A stretch of 64,000 nucleotides of DNA from Valencia hispanica. Lineage: Eukaryota; Chordata; Actinopteri; Cyprinodontiformes; Valenciidae. A program made the translations under genes and the position numbers. The notes below the pieces were generated by a model. The model did no database searches. It saw only the letters and a program-made list of their open reading frames with translations, and was not told where the DNA came from. This document shows positions 22,301-37,300 of this stretch, piece by piece. How positions within the stretch are numbered: position 1 is the stretch's first letter; every line of letters begins with the position of its first letter. The DNA lies in contig OY747712.1 in assembly GCA_963556495.2 (NCBI GenBank), positions 13,801,735-13,865,734 of the forward strand, in the 5' to 3' direction.

Positions 22301-25300
22301 TAACAAAAAAAAAATTATGTGAAATCTCTACAAATGCTTATTTTCTGAACCATTATACAAATAAATTCTTTAAAAATCATGCAATGTGATTTCCTACAAA
22401 TTTTTTTTACATTCTGTCTTTTACAGTTGAAGTGGACCTATGATGAAAATTACAGACCTCTTTCATATTTATAAGCGGGAAAACTTGCACAAATCGATGG
22501 TTGCGAAATACTTTTTGGCCCCACTGTATGTGGAGCTTTACTTTTGTGCGATATTAAATTGTTAAGTAATCAGGAAAGCAGAAAGAAAAGTTTCTCGTTT
22601 TGACATATCTAAACAGAAGAATATATCGCAATAAATATCGTTACGGCACATGCTTCAGATTATATTGCAGTATAGCTTTGAGGCCATATTGCCCTAATTT
22701 ATCAGTTATCTTTATCTCTAAATAGCAGCAGTATAAAGCAGAGCCTCACCCTTTGTGCAGCAGCTCCAGTTTGAGGCCTTTAGACGCCACAACTCTCCTG
22801 AAGCCTCGGTGGTTACGGTTGATGGACAGCGTGAAGCTCTGGTTATATTCTGAGGGGAGAGGAAAAAACAAATATGTGCTGTCTGTAGGATTCAGTTGGT
22901 AGTGTGATTTTATTGTGTTTTTGTCTTCAGCTAAAAAGATTTGCATTGTGCAGATGGATTGAGGGGGAGAAAATGTCAAAACCCCCAAATCTGCTGAAAA
23001 ATACCTCCCAATGTCTTCAACGTAATAAAACTGAATTTATAACAAGATATAGGAAGCGGCACTAAGCTCCTGGCTGTGGAGCTCTAGTGTTGCTGCACAG
23101 AACAAGATAAGAAGATCACGAGTAAGCTTCTACCACCGGCTTTATACAGGAAGGCAAGGCAGGTTTATTTGTATAGCACACTTTCAACAACAAGGTAATT
23201 CAATATGCTTTACATGATTAGGGGATAAAGTAAAAACAGCAGTAAAACACAGACAAAAGCACACACAGATGCATCAAAGCATTACAAAGCATATAAAGTA
23301 AAAACAGCAATAAAGCAGGAAGCATACACAAAACATGATACAAGAAAGCATTACTCAAAGGCAGCTCTAAATAGATACGTTTTTAGTTGTGATTAAAAGG
23401 AACTCTGTGTTTCAGCAGCTTTGCAGTTGTCTGGAAGTTTGTTCCAGATTAGACGAGCATAGAAACTGAAAGCTGCTTCTCCATGTTTGGTTCTAATTCT
23501 AGGGATGATGAGTAGACTGGAACTAGAGGACCTGAGTGGTCTGATGGGTTGGTATAGTAACAGTAGATCTAAAAGATACTTTGGTTCTAAGCCATGTAAT
23601 GATTTATAAACTAGTACAAGTATTTAGAAGTCTATTCTCTGAGCTACAGGGAGCCAGTGTAAAGACTTTAGAACTGGGGTGATGTGCTCTACTTTCCTGG
23701 TTCTAGTGAGGAACACGAGCAGCAGCGTTCTGGATCAGCTGCAGCTGTCTGATTGACTTTTTAGGCAGAGCTGTGAAGACGCTGTTGCAGTCATCAATCC
23801 GACTAAATATAAACGCATGGATGAGTTTTTCGACCCTGGAGGTTCAGGTCTGAGTCCATTACTACACCTAGATTTCGGGCCTGATCAGTATTTTCTAGCT
23901 GTATTAACTGAAGCTGTGTGCTGACTCTTGATCGTTCTTCTTTAGGTCCAAAAGTAATAATTTCTGTTTTGTTTATGTTCAGCTGGAGAAAGTAATGGCA
24001 CATCTATCCATTGATTTGCTCAATGCATTCACGTAGGGTTTCGATGGGTTCAACGTCACCTGGTGACATTGTAATGTAGAGCTGAGTATCATCTGCATAG
24101 TTATGATAGTTAATCTTATTGGTTGTTATAATCTGGGCTAGTGGGAGAATCTAGATATTAAATAAGAGGGCACCCCACGTGTTATTTCAAATCAATTTTC
24201 GGCCCAGTGCTTTTAAACCTCTACATGCTCCCTCTTGACAGTGTCATCAGCAGACATGGAGTGAACTTTCACAGGTATGCTGTTTTTCATGTCTAGGGGA
24301 AGACACCTGACAGGAGGGATGAGTTAACTATTTGAATCAGATCAGACACAATGACAGGGAAAACTTTCTTAAGGAAAGCTATGGGTAGGATATGGGTAGG
24401 GATATCAAGACAGCTTTGCCTGTAGGAAGCCCCTCCTACAGGCAAAGCCACATTAATTGGTGTTCAATCGCACACTGGCTTTTGTTGTGTTGTGACAAAC
24501 CAAAAACGCCCCTAGACAAGGTATTAGAGGTGGAACATCCCACAATGAGTCGCTCCATTTAAATCTTTGAAAGCCTTCAGCTCTGGTTCGAAGGAGTGAC
24601 TTAGGACACACATGAAGTTGAGTTAAAAACAGTTAATATCTGGTAATCTTTCCTATTAGGATCAATTAACCAACCTCTGATCAAAATAGTTAACTTCAAC
24701 ATAAAGAACACAAACCAAGCCGCACAATTTTGTAAACCAGGTGAATGTTGAAAATAAACAAAATTGTACAACCATGGGTTGTTTGTCTACAAACATAAAG
24801 GCTACTCTTCTATCCGCATGGGTCACCCCATGACACTGCCCAATTTATTCCTATTCAGCAAACCATGTGTTAAAAAATACACCTCATAATCGCTTCAGAA
24901 ACCATCGGATAAAACAAGAACACTATTTATTAAGTTGTTTTCAGAGGTTTCCACTCGATTATGTGCCGAGTGCTATATGCTCTACATATGAAAAGAGAAA
25001 AAAACAACTTTCATACCCATAGTGATCTATAATTGTCTTTATTTCTTATTATTTCACCATGCAATGGTTCCAGCAGTAGTATTAAAAAGGATTATAATTA
25101 ACTGATTCTGAATGTTGTGCATGTTTTAGTGGGTGTGGGTTGGAGTGGAGAGTTGGAACAATTTATTTTAATTCCCGTTTCAAGGATAAAGTTTGCCCGT
25201 TTGGACAGGTTAAATTTATATTTAGAGGTTTCCGTGGACAAAGTTCCAAAAATATTGAAAAAGTGCACTGAAAACAACACAGCATCAGATTTCTTGCATT

Positions 25301-28300
25301 ACCTGGTGAGTTAGTGTTCTTGATGATGTTTGTTTTGTGTCTCTGCGGCTGCTCCTGGAGGAGATAAAGCAGAAAAACTCAAATTTTCTCAGAACAAATG
25401 TCATGGGTCTTAAATAATCCTTTAGTAATTTTATACACACTTACTGTGCTGGGATAGGGAAAATCAAACTTGACATAAGCATCCAGATCATTTGGTTGAA
25501 TTCCTGTGGAGGGTAAAACAATCACAAAGGATACTTCTTTTTTTTTTTTTTACTACCAAACTTAATTTGAAGAAATCAAAGTAAAAGCATTGAATCTGAT
25601 TTTTCCGATTTGGTTGATCTGAGAAGGTAAAGGCTCTCCACTGTCTGTTTTGTGTATATTTTTTTTAATGTGGCCGAATGTTTACCACTAGGAGCGGGAA
25701 GATTCATCCCTTTCACGATGATGACAACCATGTCGGTGCTGCTCAGCTCTGGAAATATTCTAAACAAAGAAAAGAAACCAAAAAGCGATTGATTACTTCT
25801 GGGGTACATAAAAAGCAACACCTGGTCAGGACTGAGACAATATCTCCACTTGGAAAGTAGTTAGTTCTAAATAAATGTTTCCCACCTCACAGTGCGGAAA
25901 GATTTCTCCTCAAAGTGATGTTTAGGAGGAGGAAGACCCCTCGACTGAGCCAGCTTTAGCACCTCCAGGCTCTTTTTGCAGCTTTCTGCCATTTTCTCAA
26001 ACCTCAAACACACAAACGGTGCAATTCTCCTTTGATTAAAGTATCTTAAACAAGGAAGTTAGATAACTTACAAATATGAGTCCTAAAAAGACATAAATGC
26101 AGCGGTCAGCCCCAGAGCACCATAGAGAACAACAGGTGAAGCTCACTTTGTTGTTTCAGAGACGTTCCCGAGGTGAGTGAACTGCTTGGAGTAAGTCAAG
26201 CATTTCTGAAAGAGAAATCCCAAAACCCCTCAGTGTTGGTCTTTGCAGCCAGAAAAATACAAACGAAGCATAATTTGAGGGTCGACTCTCGGAGCGCTTT
26301 TACCTCTTGTTGCTCTTTCAGGATGTTGGACAGCTGTGTGTAAACCTGAGCTGCTTGCTCTGATACCTGCACGTCACTGTGATGAACCAGGATGAAGTCG
26401 TCCTCTTCGTCACCAGGGGGCGACGGCAGCTTCAGTAGAAGAACACCACGGTATGAGATGTTTAAAAGAAAGCAGAAACATCGTATTTTTCTGAGTCGGC
26501 CGCCCGCTCACCGTGGTGATGTCGACCGTTTTGCCGCTGCGAGCCGCTTCGATCATGGGGTCCAGGCCCTTTGCGGTGCGGAGGAAAGCCTTCGCTTGCT
26601 CCGTGTCGCTTTTTTGTTTCGCCTGAAGAGCCGCCTTCATGTACTGTTTCTTCCTGCTCTCCAAGAGCTCCAGCAGCTGCACGGCTGGTGAGTGTTCACA
26701 ACAATCTAAAGTAAACCAGGAGTACTGTGGAAGAAGCATTTACTACGCTTTCTTTGCTGCACTGTTTCAGATCATCCAAAAAAAAAAAAAAAACCCTTAA
26801 AATCAGTCAAAGATAACCTGAGTAAATCCAGAATGCAGTTTTCAAATTATGATTTACCAATGACATAAACCCCGTTAACCCTGAAGAGGACCTCATGACC
26901 CCACATGGGGTCCCGACCCCAACCTTGGGAACTACTGGTCTAAAAATCGATTCTAGTTCATCCATTCACTGAACGCAGCATTCACAGTAGACAATCGCTT
27001 GGATTGCGTTGTTGAACCTCGTTACTGAGCAAGCGTGTAGCGAAAGTGGGGAGGAAAAACTCTCCATTAACAGCAAGAAACCTCCAGCCGAACCAGAACC
27101 TGGCTCAGTACAAGTGGCAGTCTGCCACAACCGACTGGGGGTTCGAGAAGACGGAGCAGAGACACAGAAAGAACAAAAGACCTGAGTAGGAGTACTTTCT
27201 ATGTTATAGGATAGAGTTAATGGCTGTAGTAGCTCCTTTAGTAGCTTCATCTAGAAGAGAAACACAGCTAAACAGAAGAAATGTCAGACTGTTTTTAAGT
27301 CTAAAAGTGGATTTTCTTAAAGGTGTGTCTCCTTTTACATCTAGCGTGAAACTAATGGCAGTTCACAAAAAGAACATCATACCAACAGTCAAACATGGTG
27401 GTGGTAGTGTGGTGGTGTGGGGCTTCAGTCCAGCTGGCATAACTATGGAACCATAAATTCTGCTCTCTAGCAGAAACTCCAGAAGGACAATGTCCAGAAA
27501 TCAGGTCATGATCCTATTTAATTAGATGTGGCAAGAACAAAGTTCTTTCAGGTCAGGACATTTTGCACTTCACAAGAACTTGGGTGCAAAAACGCTGGAA
27601 AATCCCAACAGGAGCACATGAGAAGAAAGTTCAGCCCAGAATGTGCGTCAAGAGCTGCAGGAAAAGTTCCCAGCTTATGTAGAGTATCTTCAGGCCTTTA
27701 AGCTAAAATCAAAGTGGGCTACAGAACAGGATCATAAGGAAACCCGCAAGACTTTCTCTAAGTGGCTCAAAGAAACAGAATGAAGATTTCAGAGTGGCTT
27801 AGTTAAAGTCCAGAATTATAGTTTGATGATTGATATAACGTGGCAGTCAGGTTTTTCTTGCTCAAAGACCCTCCAGTGTGGTAGAATTAATCCTGCAAAT
27901 GTAAAAGACTCCCTGGCGGTTATACCAGTAACATTTTCACATAGGGCCAGGTTGGCTTGGGTAGGTATTTCCCTTAATAAATGAAATAATATTAAAACTG
28001 CATTCTGCATTTATTTGGGTGATCTTTGATATTAAAGTTTGTTTGACGATCCCAAACATTTAATTGGGACAAAAAAAAGCAAAAACAAAAGAAATATTTA
28101 CGGGGAAAAATATTTTTCTGTGCCACTATATAATCATAAGCACAGGTATTATTTGGTTTAGTTTGGACGTCATTACAACCAGTCAGTCAACGATGCTGAT
28201 TTGCTTTGGAAACAGACCCGCCGGAGAGAGGTTTTCCTTTGGAGATGTTCTATCTGGCGAAGCTGACGGCGATCTCTTTTGATCCGGACTGGCTGTGGGG

Positions 28301-31300
28301 ACATTCAACATCGGCTTCTTTGGCTTCCCTAAAACAGCGACCTTTGACTGAAAGAGATTCGGCATATCAGTCGTTTTTTCCGAACAAATATACTGTAAAC
28401 TAGATCATATATGAAAAACGAATAACTCACCTCTTCTTCATCTTCTTCATCTCCAACATCAGCAGCATCACTGGAAACGAGCTTGCTGGCTGCATCGAGG
28501 GTAGCGATAAACGCTTGCTCAGCACCTGCCGCCTTCTGGCCGGGGATCGGAGGAAAGCCTGAAACATTGTGTCGACATTTAGTTCTTCGATCGAGCACAA
28601 AAAATGGTTAAACAGAAAAGAATACTGGAGGTTACAAGTTTTGTATTTCAGTTTTTGTTTTTACATGCATCAAGTATCACACAGTTTATATGCACCGTAA
28701 TGTTAAAAAAGGTTTTCATGTCATTTACAGGTCAAAATGTGACATCATCCTCACCTACACGTAGGATAAAACGCTAAAAGTACAAAAGATTGAAAAGCAT
28801 TTGAATGTTTTGAGTTGAGCAGTAGTTAAATTTGAATTGCTATACCTTAAAAGCCATGACCTAGCACTGTTAATGCTTAACAAAAATCTAATTAAATAAA
28901 ACTGCCAGTCAATGACTCAATGATGCATCCTGCTGGGATTCCTTAAATAGAAAACTAAAAATTTTAACTGATTGGAATGTTTGGATGATTGTATTGAAAT
29001 TAATTTTCTTGTAAAGTGCCTTGAGATTACATCTGTTGTGAATCGGCACTTTATAAATAAACTGAATTGATTTGAATTAATTTTATTGACAAGGAAGCAA
29101 AAACAAGGTAAATAAGGACAAAAAGTGGATAAATCACTACAACATACAAGGAATCTCTTGGTTATACTGTATTACTACATGGTGTGATAGCTTAAGAAGT
29201 ATTTATAGGATTGTTTATCCTCAATTTTAATCATCTTCTAAAGCCCTTTCGTGGAATTTTATATGGAGGACGCAACCTGAGAGCAATAAAATGCTCCTAA
29301 TTTACCAGATCCCAACTTGATCAACCATAAATGGTTGAAAGTGAGGACTTGTTAACCTTCTGCTACTGTCTCTGAGGGAACCAGGAGGGATTCTGCTTGA
29401 CAAACGGATGATAGACAATTTTCCACAACTGAATGAAGCAGCCACTGCTGCCAGATGAGTACAGTCTTATTGTTAAATTTAGCTTGGCTTGTATGGGCTC
29501 AATATAAGGTCATAAAGTTTGAACATAATTTCACAGTACAACTTCATAAATCAAGTTTTGCAATCTTGTAGAAAATATCTGCCCAAACATTTCAAGTTTG
29601 CAAATATTCAGATAGAGGTTTGCATGGTTGTAAATTAAGGTTTGCATTTGAAAGAATGATATAAGTTATTTTGCAAACATCCTGTTTTGAGATGCGCAGC
29701 ATAAAACTGCGCGAGAGACTCTGAAGTTGTGGTTGCGAATTTTGGCATTGTCTTTACACATTTCTCTTATTGGATGGTGACAGATCACACTGTCCAATCA
29801 AAAAGCAGGCTACTTCCTGTCTCCAGACTCTTAAAGGAGAATAGAGATTCAACATGAATGACGACGAAAGTACCTCTGCGAATAAGGTGGGCTATTATTT
29901 GATAAATCAAATGTAACCATTTTATTGTCACTTACTTTAAACATTAAATGTGACATGTATTCCCACAGCATCCTAAATAATAGCCCACCTGATTCACAGA
30001 GGTACTCCCCTTTAAGAGTCTGGAGCACTGTGGAAAGACAGGAAGTGGCCTGCTTTTTGATTGGACAGTGTGATTTGTCACCATCCAATCAGAGAAGTGT
30101 GTAAAGACCGTGCCAAGATTCGCAACCGCAACTTCAGAGTCTCTCACGCAGTTTTATGCTGCGCATCTCAAAACAGGATGTTTGCAAAAGAACTTATATT
30201 ATTCTTTCAAATGCAAACCTTTATTTACAACCATGCAAACCTCTTTCTGCACATTTGCAAATTTAAAATTTTTGGGAAGATATTTTCTATGAGATTCTAA
30301 AACTTGATTTATGAAGTTGAAACTGTGAAATTATGTGCAAACTTTATGACCTTATATTGAGCCCATAGGCTTTTCCACTTATTATTGCTCAGCCTCTCAA
30401 GCATGGACACCAAGTTATAAAATTAGTAATATGATACCAACCAGGAGGAACCGGAAGCTCATCAAAGTTGACTGGCTTCCCAGCTTTGTGAGCTCGGATG
30501 GCGCTCTGATATTGCTGCAGAAGAAAGATTAAAACGGTTTCAATAACAACAAATTGTGATTTACAAGAAGTCAAAATTGGGGGGCTGCTATTTCTTTTCA
30601 AAAGTATTTGCCCCCCTGACAGATTTATTTCTCTCTATTATCATTCTGAAATGTTCTGAACATCAAACCAATTTACTCTGAGGGAAAGATTGAGTAAGTT
30701 TAAAGAAGTAGTTTTCTTTCATTAAGGGAAAAAAAGCTCTCCAAACCAACCTGATCCTACGTGAAAACAAACTTCACTGCAGAATTGTTTAAATCCAGCC
30801 ACACTGGTGGGATTACCATCTTGAACAGCCTGGTTAAGCTTATGCTGTAGCATCCCAGTCACATTTAAGTCCAGATCTCCATCACCCCACACCAATACCT
30901 TCATTTGCATTATAACCGTTCAGAGGAGGATGCTTTGGATCACTGACGTGCTGCAGCATAACACGCAGCAGATCAATAATCACAACATAAACGTTCTTCA
31001 CCTGTAAGTAACTGATGGGTGGACATTGTTCCTTCAGGACTTTCTGCTAGAGCAGAATTTGTGGTTCCTGGATGGACTCCATGCACCCCTGGTGTCATTT
31101 TGGTTGGCCGGCCGCTTCTTGGAAGGTTTACCTCTGTTCTATTTGTGGATAACGGCTCTTACTGTGATTCGCTGGAGCCACAAAGCTTTTGAAGCAGCTG
31201 TGTAACCCTTTACAGTCTGATAATTGCCAATAACGTTGTTTCTCATCATTTGCTGCTTTTACAGAGTTTTTTTTTTTTACCCTACTTTATGTAGTCAGAC

Positions 31301-34300
31301 AAGTACCGTTTAAGTAATTTCTTGATTCTACAGATCTGGCAGTAATCAGACCGTGAGAGAAATGTAACTTTCAACATCTTGTTGTGAACCACAATAAATT
31401 TATGATTAAAGGGGGCGTATTATGCTTCTTCCAGGCACATATTACCCTTCTATAGCACACTCCAATAAAATTGTCACCTTAAGTCTTTTAAAAGTCCATC
31501 ATATATCCAAATCCACCTTAAAGAAATTTACTTCCGTATTGGACACCTTGATTTTCGCCTGTGCCTCTCTAGGACCCTCCTACTCTTTCTGACACTCCCC
31601 CTTCAGTTCTTCACATACCGTGCATCATCGCAGCTTGCACGGAGTCGGAAATAAAATCCCACAAAAGACGCGCAGCTGCAGCTGGTGTGTTATAATTACT
31701 GCACCTGGGACTCAGCCGGACTTGTGAGGGGTAGGGAAGCTCTGCAGGGGCGAGGCTCTCGCCTGAGTACGTAAGGTCGGAGGAGGAGATGGGTGGAAAA
31801 GGCGGGGTTAGGTGGGAGCAGGTGTTTCAGCAACCCCGAGAACTACCAGCAGAGACTCAAAGAATACTCTAACATGAGTGAATGGGTCAGAACAACACTT
31901 CAGGCATGTTTTTAAAGGGCATGTTTTTAAGACAGTGAAAGAACAAACCATCTATGCAATATGAAAACATTCAAAACATACAGTCTAGTTCCTCATACCT
32001 TAGCGATGCGGTCGTGCATTCGGGCCTTGCGGTCATCCCCGCTGGCTTTGGCCTGATTTGATGCCTCCACATACTTAACTCGTCTCTGCTCGAGAGCCTC
32101 CAGCACATCTTTGGGGGCTGAAGGGGCAGCAGGGCCTGAAACAGCAGGAGAGAGATTATCAATCAGTCTCGATTCGTTTCCTGAAAATCTACCCCATGAA
32201 AGAAAGATTAAAGACTCTTACTAGTGTTTAACCTAATTATAACTCAAGGTTCCTATGCATTTTTCATGCTAAAACTCTCTTTTACAAAGCCAAACATCAA
32301 TAGTTCTGTCTTTTCAAGCTCATTCTTTAAAGATGAATACCAAAAATGTCTGCGTGGAATTTGCATGAAAAGATGAACAGACATTTGGAAGGAAGAAGCG
32401 TGGATAGATAGGTCGGTGTTTCCCAACCCTGTTCCCCACAGCACTCTGCCCTGCATGTTCTAGATGTTTCCCAGAGTTCAGTCGATGGCTGATTAACAGA
32501 CTTCTGCTGAACTGCAGTCATCTGAATCAGGCGTGTTAAAGCAGGGAGACATCTAAAACGTGCAGGGCAGTGTGTCTTCAGGACCAGGGTTGGGAAACAC
32601 TGAGATAGATAAGCACACAAATGACTGGATGGGCGAGAGGATAATGGATGCATTAATGCAACCTTTTGACTACGGTATATGCAATAAAATGTGGAAATTC
32701 TAATATTTTTCCGTAAGAAATACTTGAATCAAATTCCAAACGTTTCCAGACAGTTTAGAAACCCTTTCCATGTCGTCAAAAGTACTTGGAAACCCTTTCA
32801 AATCACTGAATTCAGGTGTTGCCATGCCTTCAATGGCACCCGGGAAATTGCACTGCAGGATTCTGATTTGAGCCGGTCCCTGTTGCTATTGATATGTAAT
32901 TGGCTCGGCCGCCCAATCAGTCAACAATTAAACTGTTGTTTTCCTGTTACAAAAAATAAAAAAGGAGAAAATAAAAAAGAAAGAGGAGTGGACATGTCTA
33001 ACGGAAAAATTGCACATTGTTGGGATCCATTTTCCACAAATCAACTGAACAAACTGCATTTCCCAGCATTCCTAGCTGTACCCCCACCACATTTCCATTG
33101 GTTTATGGCCAATGATGACGAAGTTTATAAAACGTCAGCGACGAGCGGCAGAATTCGTCTTTAAGCTTGGCTCTGCCAGTGGAAAGGAAACGCTCTTCAC
33201 CGGTAAATTCCCTTTATTTCTGAAATAAATCCCCTAAATCTTCGAAGTGCCGCTATACAGCTATTCAGCTTCTGTACGTGCATCCAGAGCTTTGCTGGCA
33301 GCAGAACTGTTCCAAGACAGTTCTTTAAAGAAGATGGCCCGGCTGTCTCCGACGCCAATTTGCAGCCTACGCGGCCTGCAACTGGAACAGTGTTTCCGAA
33401 GGCCTCGCCGTGCGCACGGCTCCTTTTGCCCAACTTCTTGACACACTTTCTCCCCGTTTTTCTTTTTTGTTTCGACGTGGACTGGTGTATTCCCCCCGGA
33501 CTGGCAAGTCACCTCAAGTAGGATCGAACCTGTTAATTTTTTTACATTTTATTTATTTTGTGTTTTTAAGCGGTGAAACAGTGTGCTCACTAGCGTCGCC
33601 GCACACTTGAGTTGTTTGTGAGCTGTTTTATTTGCTGTGTTTTATCCTTTTACCCCGGTTTTATCCTGAGCGGATCCCATTTTCTCTTGCTTTCATCTTT
33701 TTTCTCTCTCCTACACACTGATTATATTTTGCGCAGCATATCGGATTCTGTCCGGCCCACACCGGCTGGCCTGCTACCCAAAAGCTAACTCCATTGTTCT
33801 TTGCTCCTTTGTTAAAGCTGTAGTTCCTACTCACGTGGAGGAGCTAGCACACGCTCTGTTGCTCAGCTCCATTTTTGGCCAAAGCTAACTCCAATGTGCT
33901 TTGTCCCTCACGAGTCTGGTCTTTATTTGAATACACCCCGGAGCGAGGGATTAACCCCTCTTTAGCATACAAATATGCGAATGCCTTGGCTTCTACCTAC
34001 AGGAAGAAACCAACAAATGACTTCCCCTTCCCTTTTCATGATAAACTGTGCTTTGAAGTGATTCTTTAAAGCTTATTGTTTGTTCCATTCAGCTATTATT
34101 CATTTTCTAAGATTGGTAGCAGTTTAGTTTGCATGCTGTAGAATAGATGGGATTTATTGTCAAAATGCTTTGGCTGTAAGGTTGATCTTATTTCTTAATA
34201 GCACCTTGAATTACCTTGTTGTTGAAGGTTTGCTATACAAATAAAATTGCCTTGCCCTATACTTTAAAGAGAAGCTTTCTGTGATTATTTGGTGTATGGG

Positions 34301-37300
34301 CATAATTATTGTCCACAGCATTTTTGAACTCATACCTTCAGAATAAACTGGGTGTCTGGTTTATAATTTTCTCCTTTAAGAAAAAAGGGAGCTGGTGGAC
34401 TTGAACTTCATCAATAATTATATTAATATTAAATTATTAATCACTGTTATTGATGGTTATGTGAACCAGGCATGAATCCCACTTGCTCTGTCACAACAAT
34501 ATAAAAAGGCAAGGTTCTGCATGGGGGGAAACTAGGCCAGGGAAGCAGACCGATGAAGGTTTTGATTTTCATACATGTCCAGCCTCCAAAGATTTAGATC
34601 TGTAATCTATTTTTTATTTTGCTCGTATCAATAAACACACACTCATATGTTTAGATTACATTTTATGTTGTTATATTACTATTAGAGGTATTTTTGTTCA
34701 AGATCATTAGTGCGATCAGATAAAAGGCCTCTCCAAAGCTGAAATTCAACACCAGCCCACCCCTGGACGTGAGTCAGCTGTTAGTAGTATTATAACAGTT
34801 TCTGCAGAGTCACCAGCTTTAGACCATCGATCTTCAAATTGCCTTCAGATTAGCTCAAGAAGAGTTTATAGAGAGCTTTATGAAATGGGTAAGATAAAAG
34901 TTACATTAATTCAGGTGCAGCAGCGAAGTTACATTACATTTCATGAAGTCATTTTTCAACCTAAACCTTAAGAGGAAGTAAGATGAATAAAAAATTGTGT
35001 CTGAGAAAAGTTGACTGTAGGAAGAAATATAGAAATTTGGTAACAGCACTACAAAAAAACCAGAAAATTAAACTACCAGGGGCTGCTGTAACTGGTTGGG
35101 AGACATGTATGTTTTGCTCAGAGGAAGGTTGGTTCCCTCCAGCACCTAAAACACAAGAGATGAACATTAAATCCAGGACACAAAAGCAGAGATCACAGAT
35201 TTCTGTTAAGTCGTTTCCCAGGCTAAAATATATATTTTTTAAATAAGCTTGTGTTTAGCAATGTATTTTCAACGTATTTCACAACACTTTACAAGGCAAA
35301 CTGGTCCCATTTATATCCAGTTAGATTTGAAACTGACACTATAGCTAAACTGTGGTGAATTAGATTATAACCGAGTCCAGTTAAAGCCGGTAATGATACA
35401 ATACGCCATGTAAAAACATTTCTTTCTAAATAAATCAGCTAAAGACATTCGTATATCACAACAGTTTCAGCAGCGTCACTGATCAGTGCAAAAAGGCACT
35501 CAGAGCAGATGAGATAAGAGATCGACACGAAAGAAGCAGGGCTTGTTGCTGCTTCGCCAGCAACTCTTCTTATTTTTACAACGCCGATTGTTTGGCGACG
35601 TCTGCTCTGAATTACAACCAATCAGTGCGACTTAAACACAACTCCCGCTGAGCAACTCGATCAAGCCATTCCGAGTACATATCCCCATACAGGTACTCAG
35701 TTGGTTCCTGAAATGGCCCCGAAAACGGCCGTGTGGGCCCGGCCCAATGAAGTGGAGACACACGCATACCGGGAAGGTCAAGTCAATTTACCCTGAAGTT
35801 CTGACAGTGGAAACGCGCCTTAAGGCAACTTCATTGGGTTCATTCTACAGGCATTTATTTATTATTTCTCTTACATAAAACACTACTTTCACCTTTGTTG
35901 TTTTCTAGACCTTAATTTGATTATGTTATTTCCTATCATTCTCAAAACACATAGAATCAATGGTTGCATTAACCGAATATTTTCCGTGTCTGAAGGTTTT
36001 TGTTTTTTTAAACGGTGACAGAAAAACCTGAAGGCCAACTCTCATTTTGAAAGATTAAAATTCACACCTCTGACCACTTGGTGCAAATGCGCAGACATTT
36101 TCAACTTTATGCACCGAGTACAGGTAACTAAATAAATAAGTCAATCAATCAAAAAAAAAAAAAAAACAAAAAAAAAACGTTTACCATGAGGGCATCATCT
36201 CAGACCTGGACACTGTACTCAATGCATCTCACTAAAAGCACGTTCAAGAGTTACAGAGGCTTTGGAGCCCATCTGTGACTGCACCCTACAGATGACAAGT
36301 GACAGATCGCTGCAGCCTAACTACTGATGCAAAAAGGGTGCATGTGGGGATTTTCTCCCACTGAAGCGATCAGAAAAGCTCTCGTTCAGAGAGTCTTACC
36401 GAATTCTGATCACTTCATTGGAGAAATGTTCTCGGATTTCAAAACTATGCTCCTTGTGGAGCGTTCATGCCACAGCAGGTGAAATGTTCATGAAACATGT
36501 AGTTTATTAATTTGCTCGATGTGTGATAGCACGATGTGGATTCACTGATCTGTTTGTTCGGATTGAATACTAACAAAAATAAATTTAAATGAACTACCTA
36601 ATATGTTATCATTTACAAAATTGACAGGTAAAAACTGATTATGAACGGATATTTTTAACCCCGTCAGTCAAAATGACCGACAAGAAAAGACTGTAAGAGC
36701 GACCTCTGTATAGAATATACTTTTTTTTTTAGTCGTGAATTTTTTTAAGAACATAACAACTGCCATTATTTAGGTTTAGATTCAGATCTTCTTCCCTTAG
36801 AAAACATGATTTCTTTACAGCATTCCTGACCCTTTCCAGGAGATGAAGGAAGGCCACTGAGGTCGACTGCTTGTCCTTTCTCCAACGCCTCGATCACTGC
36901 ATCGAAGCTCTGCACAAAAACAAAACCAGGGAAATAATGATGCTCTTTGTCAGCGCTAACATCGTTGGCATATTTCACTTCACATTCCTTTGAGGGAAAT
37001 CTTGCAGTCAGAATGTGCAGCAACACACTCAGACAACACACTGTAAACATTTTAGCTCTAAACATATGATTGTGGATTAAAGAGCAGTAAAACTGGGTTT
37101 TGTTGCTTAGTGCTCGGTTCAACTAAATCCAAATTTGCTCATAAATAAAATTTCAATTGAACAAGTTACAGAGGCTAAGCTGTGAGGTGTTTATCTGGAT
37201 AGTAAATTGTCCAATAAAAACCAAGGAATATATCTAGTTGCTGTAAAAAGATCCCGTCAGTACCTGCCAGCTAATATGATCAAGCTTGTTGTACGACTAC

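Noticed and set aside
29840..29900. Short coding-like start (ATGAATGACGACGAAAG) in the palindrome loop side
   Set aside because: The frame closes quickly and the segment is present in only one arm; no evidence of a gene.
32691..33164. 157-residue plus-strand open frame
   Set aside because: No recognisable domain, and it crosses the start of the LINE-derived block in a cc2d1b intron; most likely chance.
34961..35167. Possible extra cc2d1b exon ([15 protein letters not shown] frame)
   Set aside because: Exons 8 and 9 already join in phase without it, and no good donor follows.
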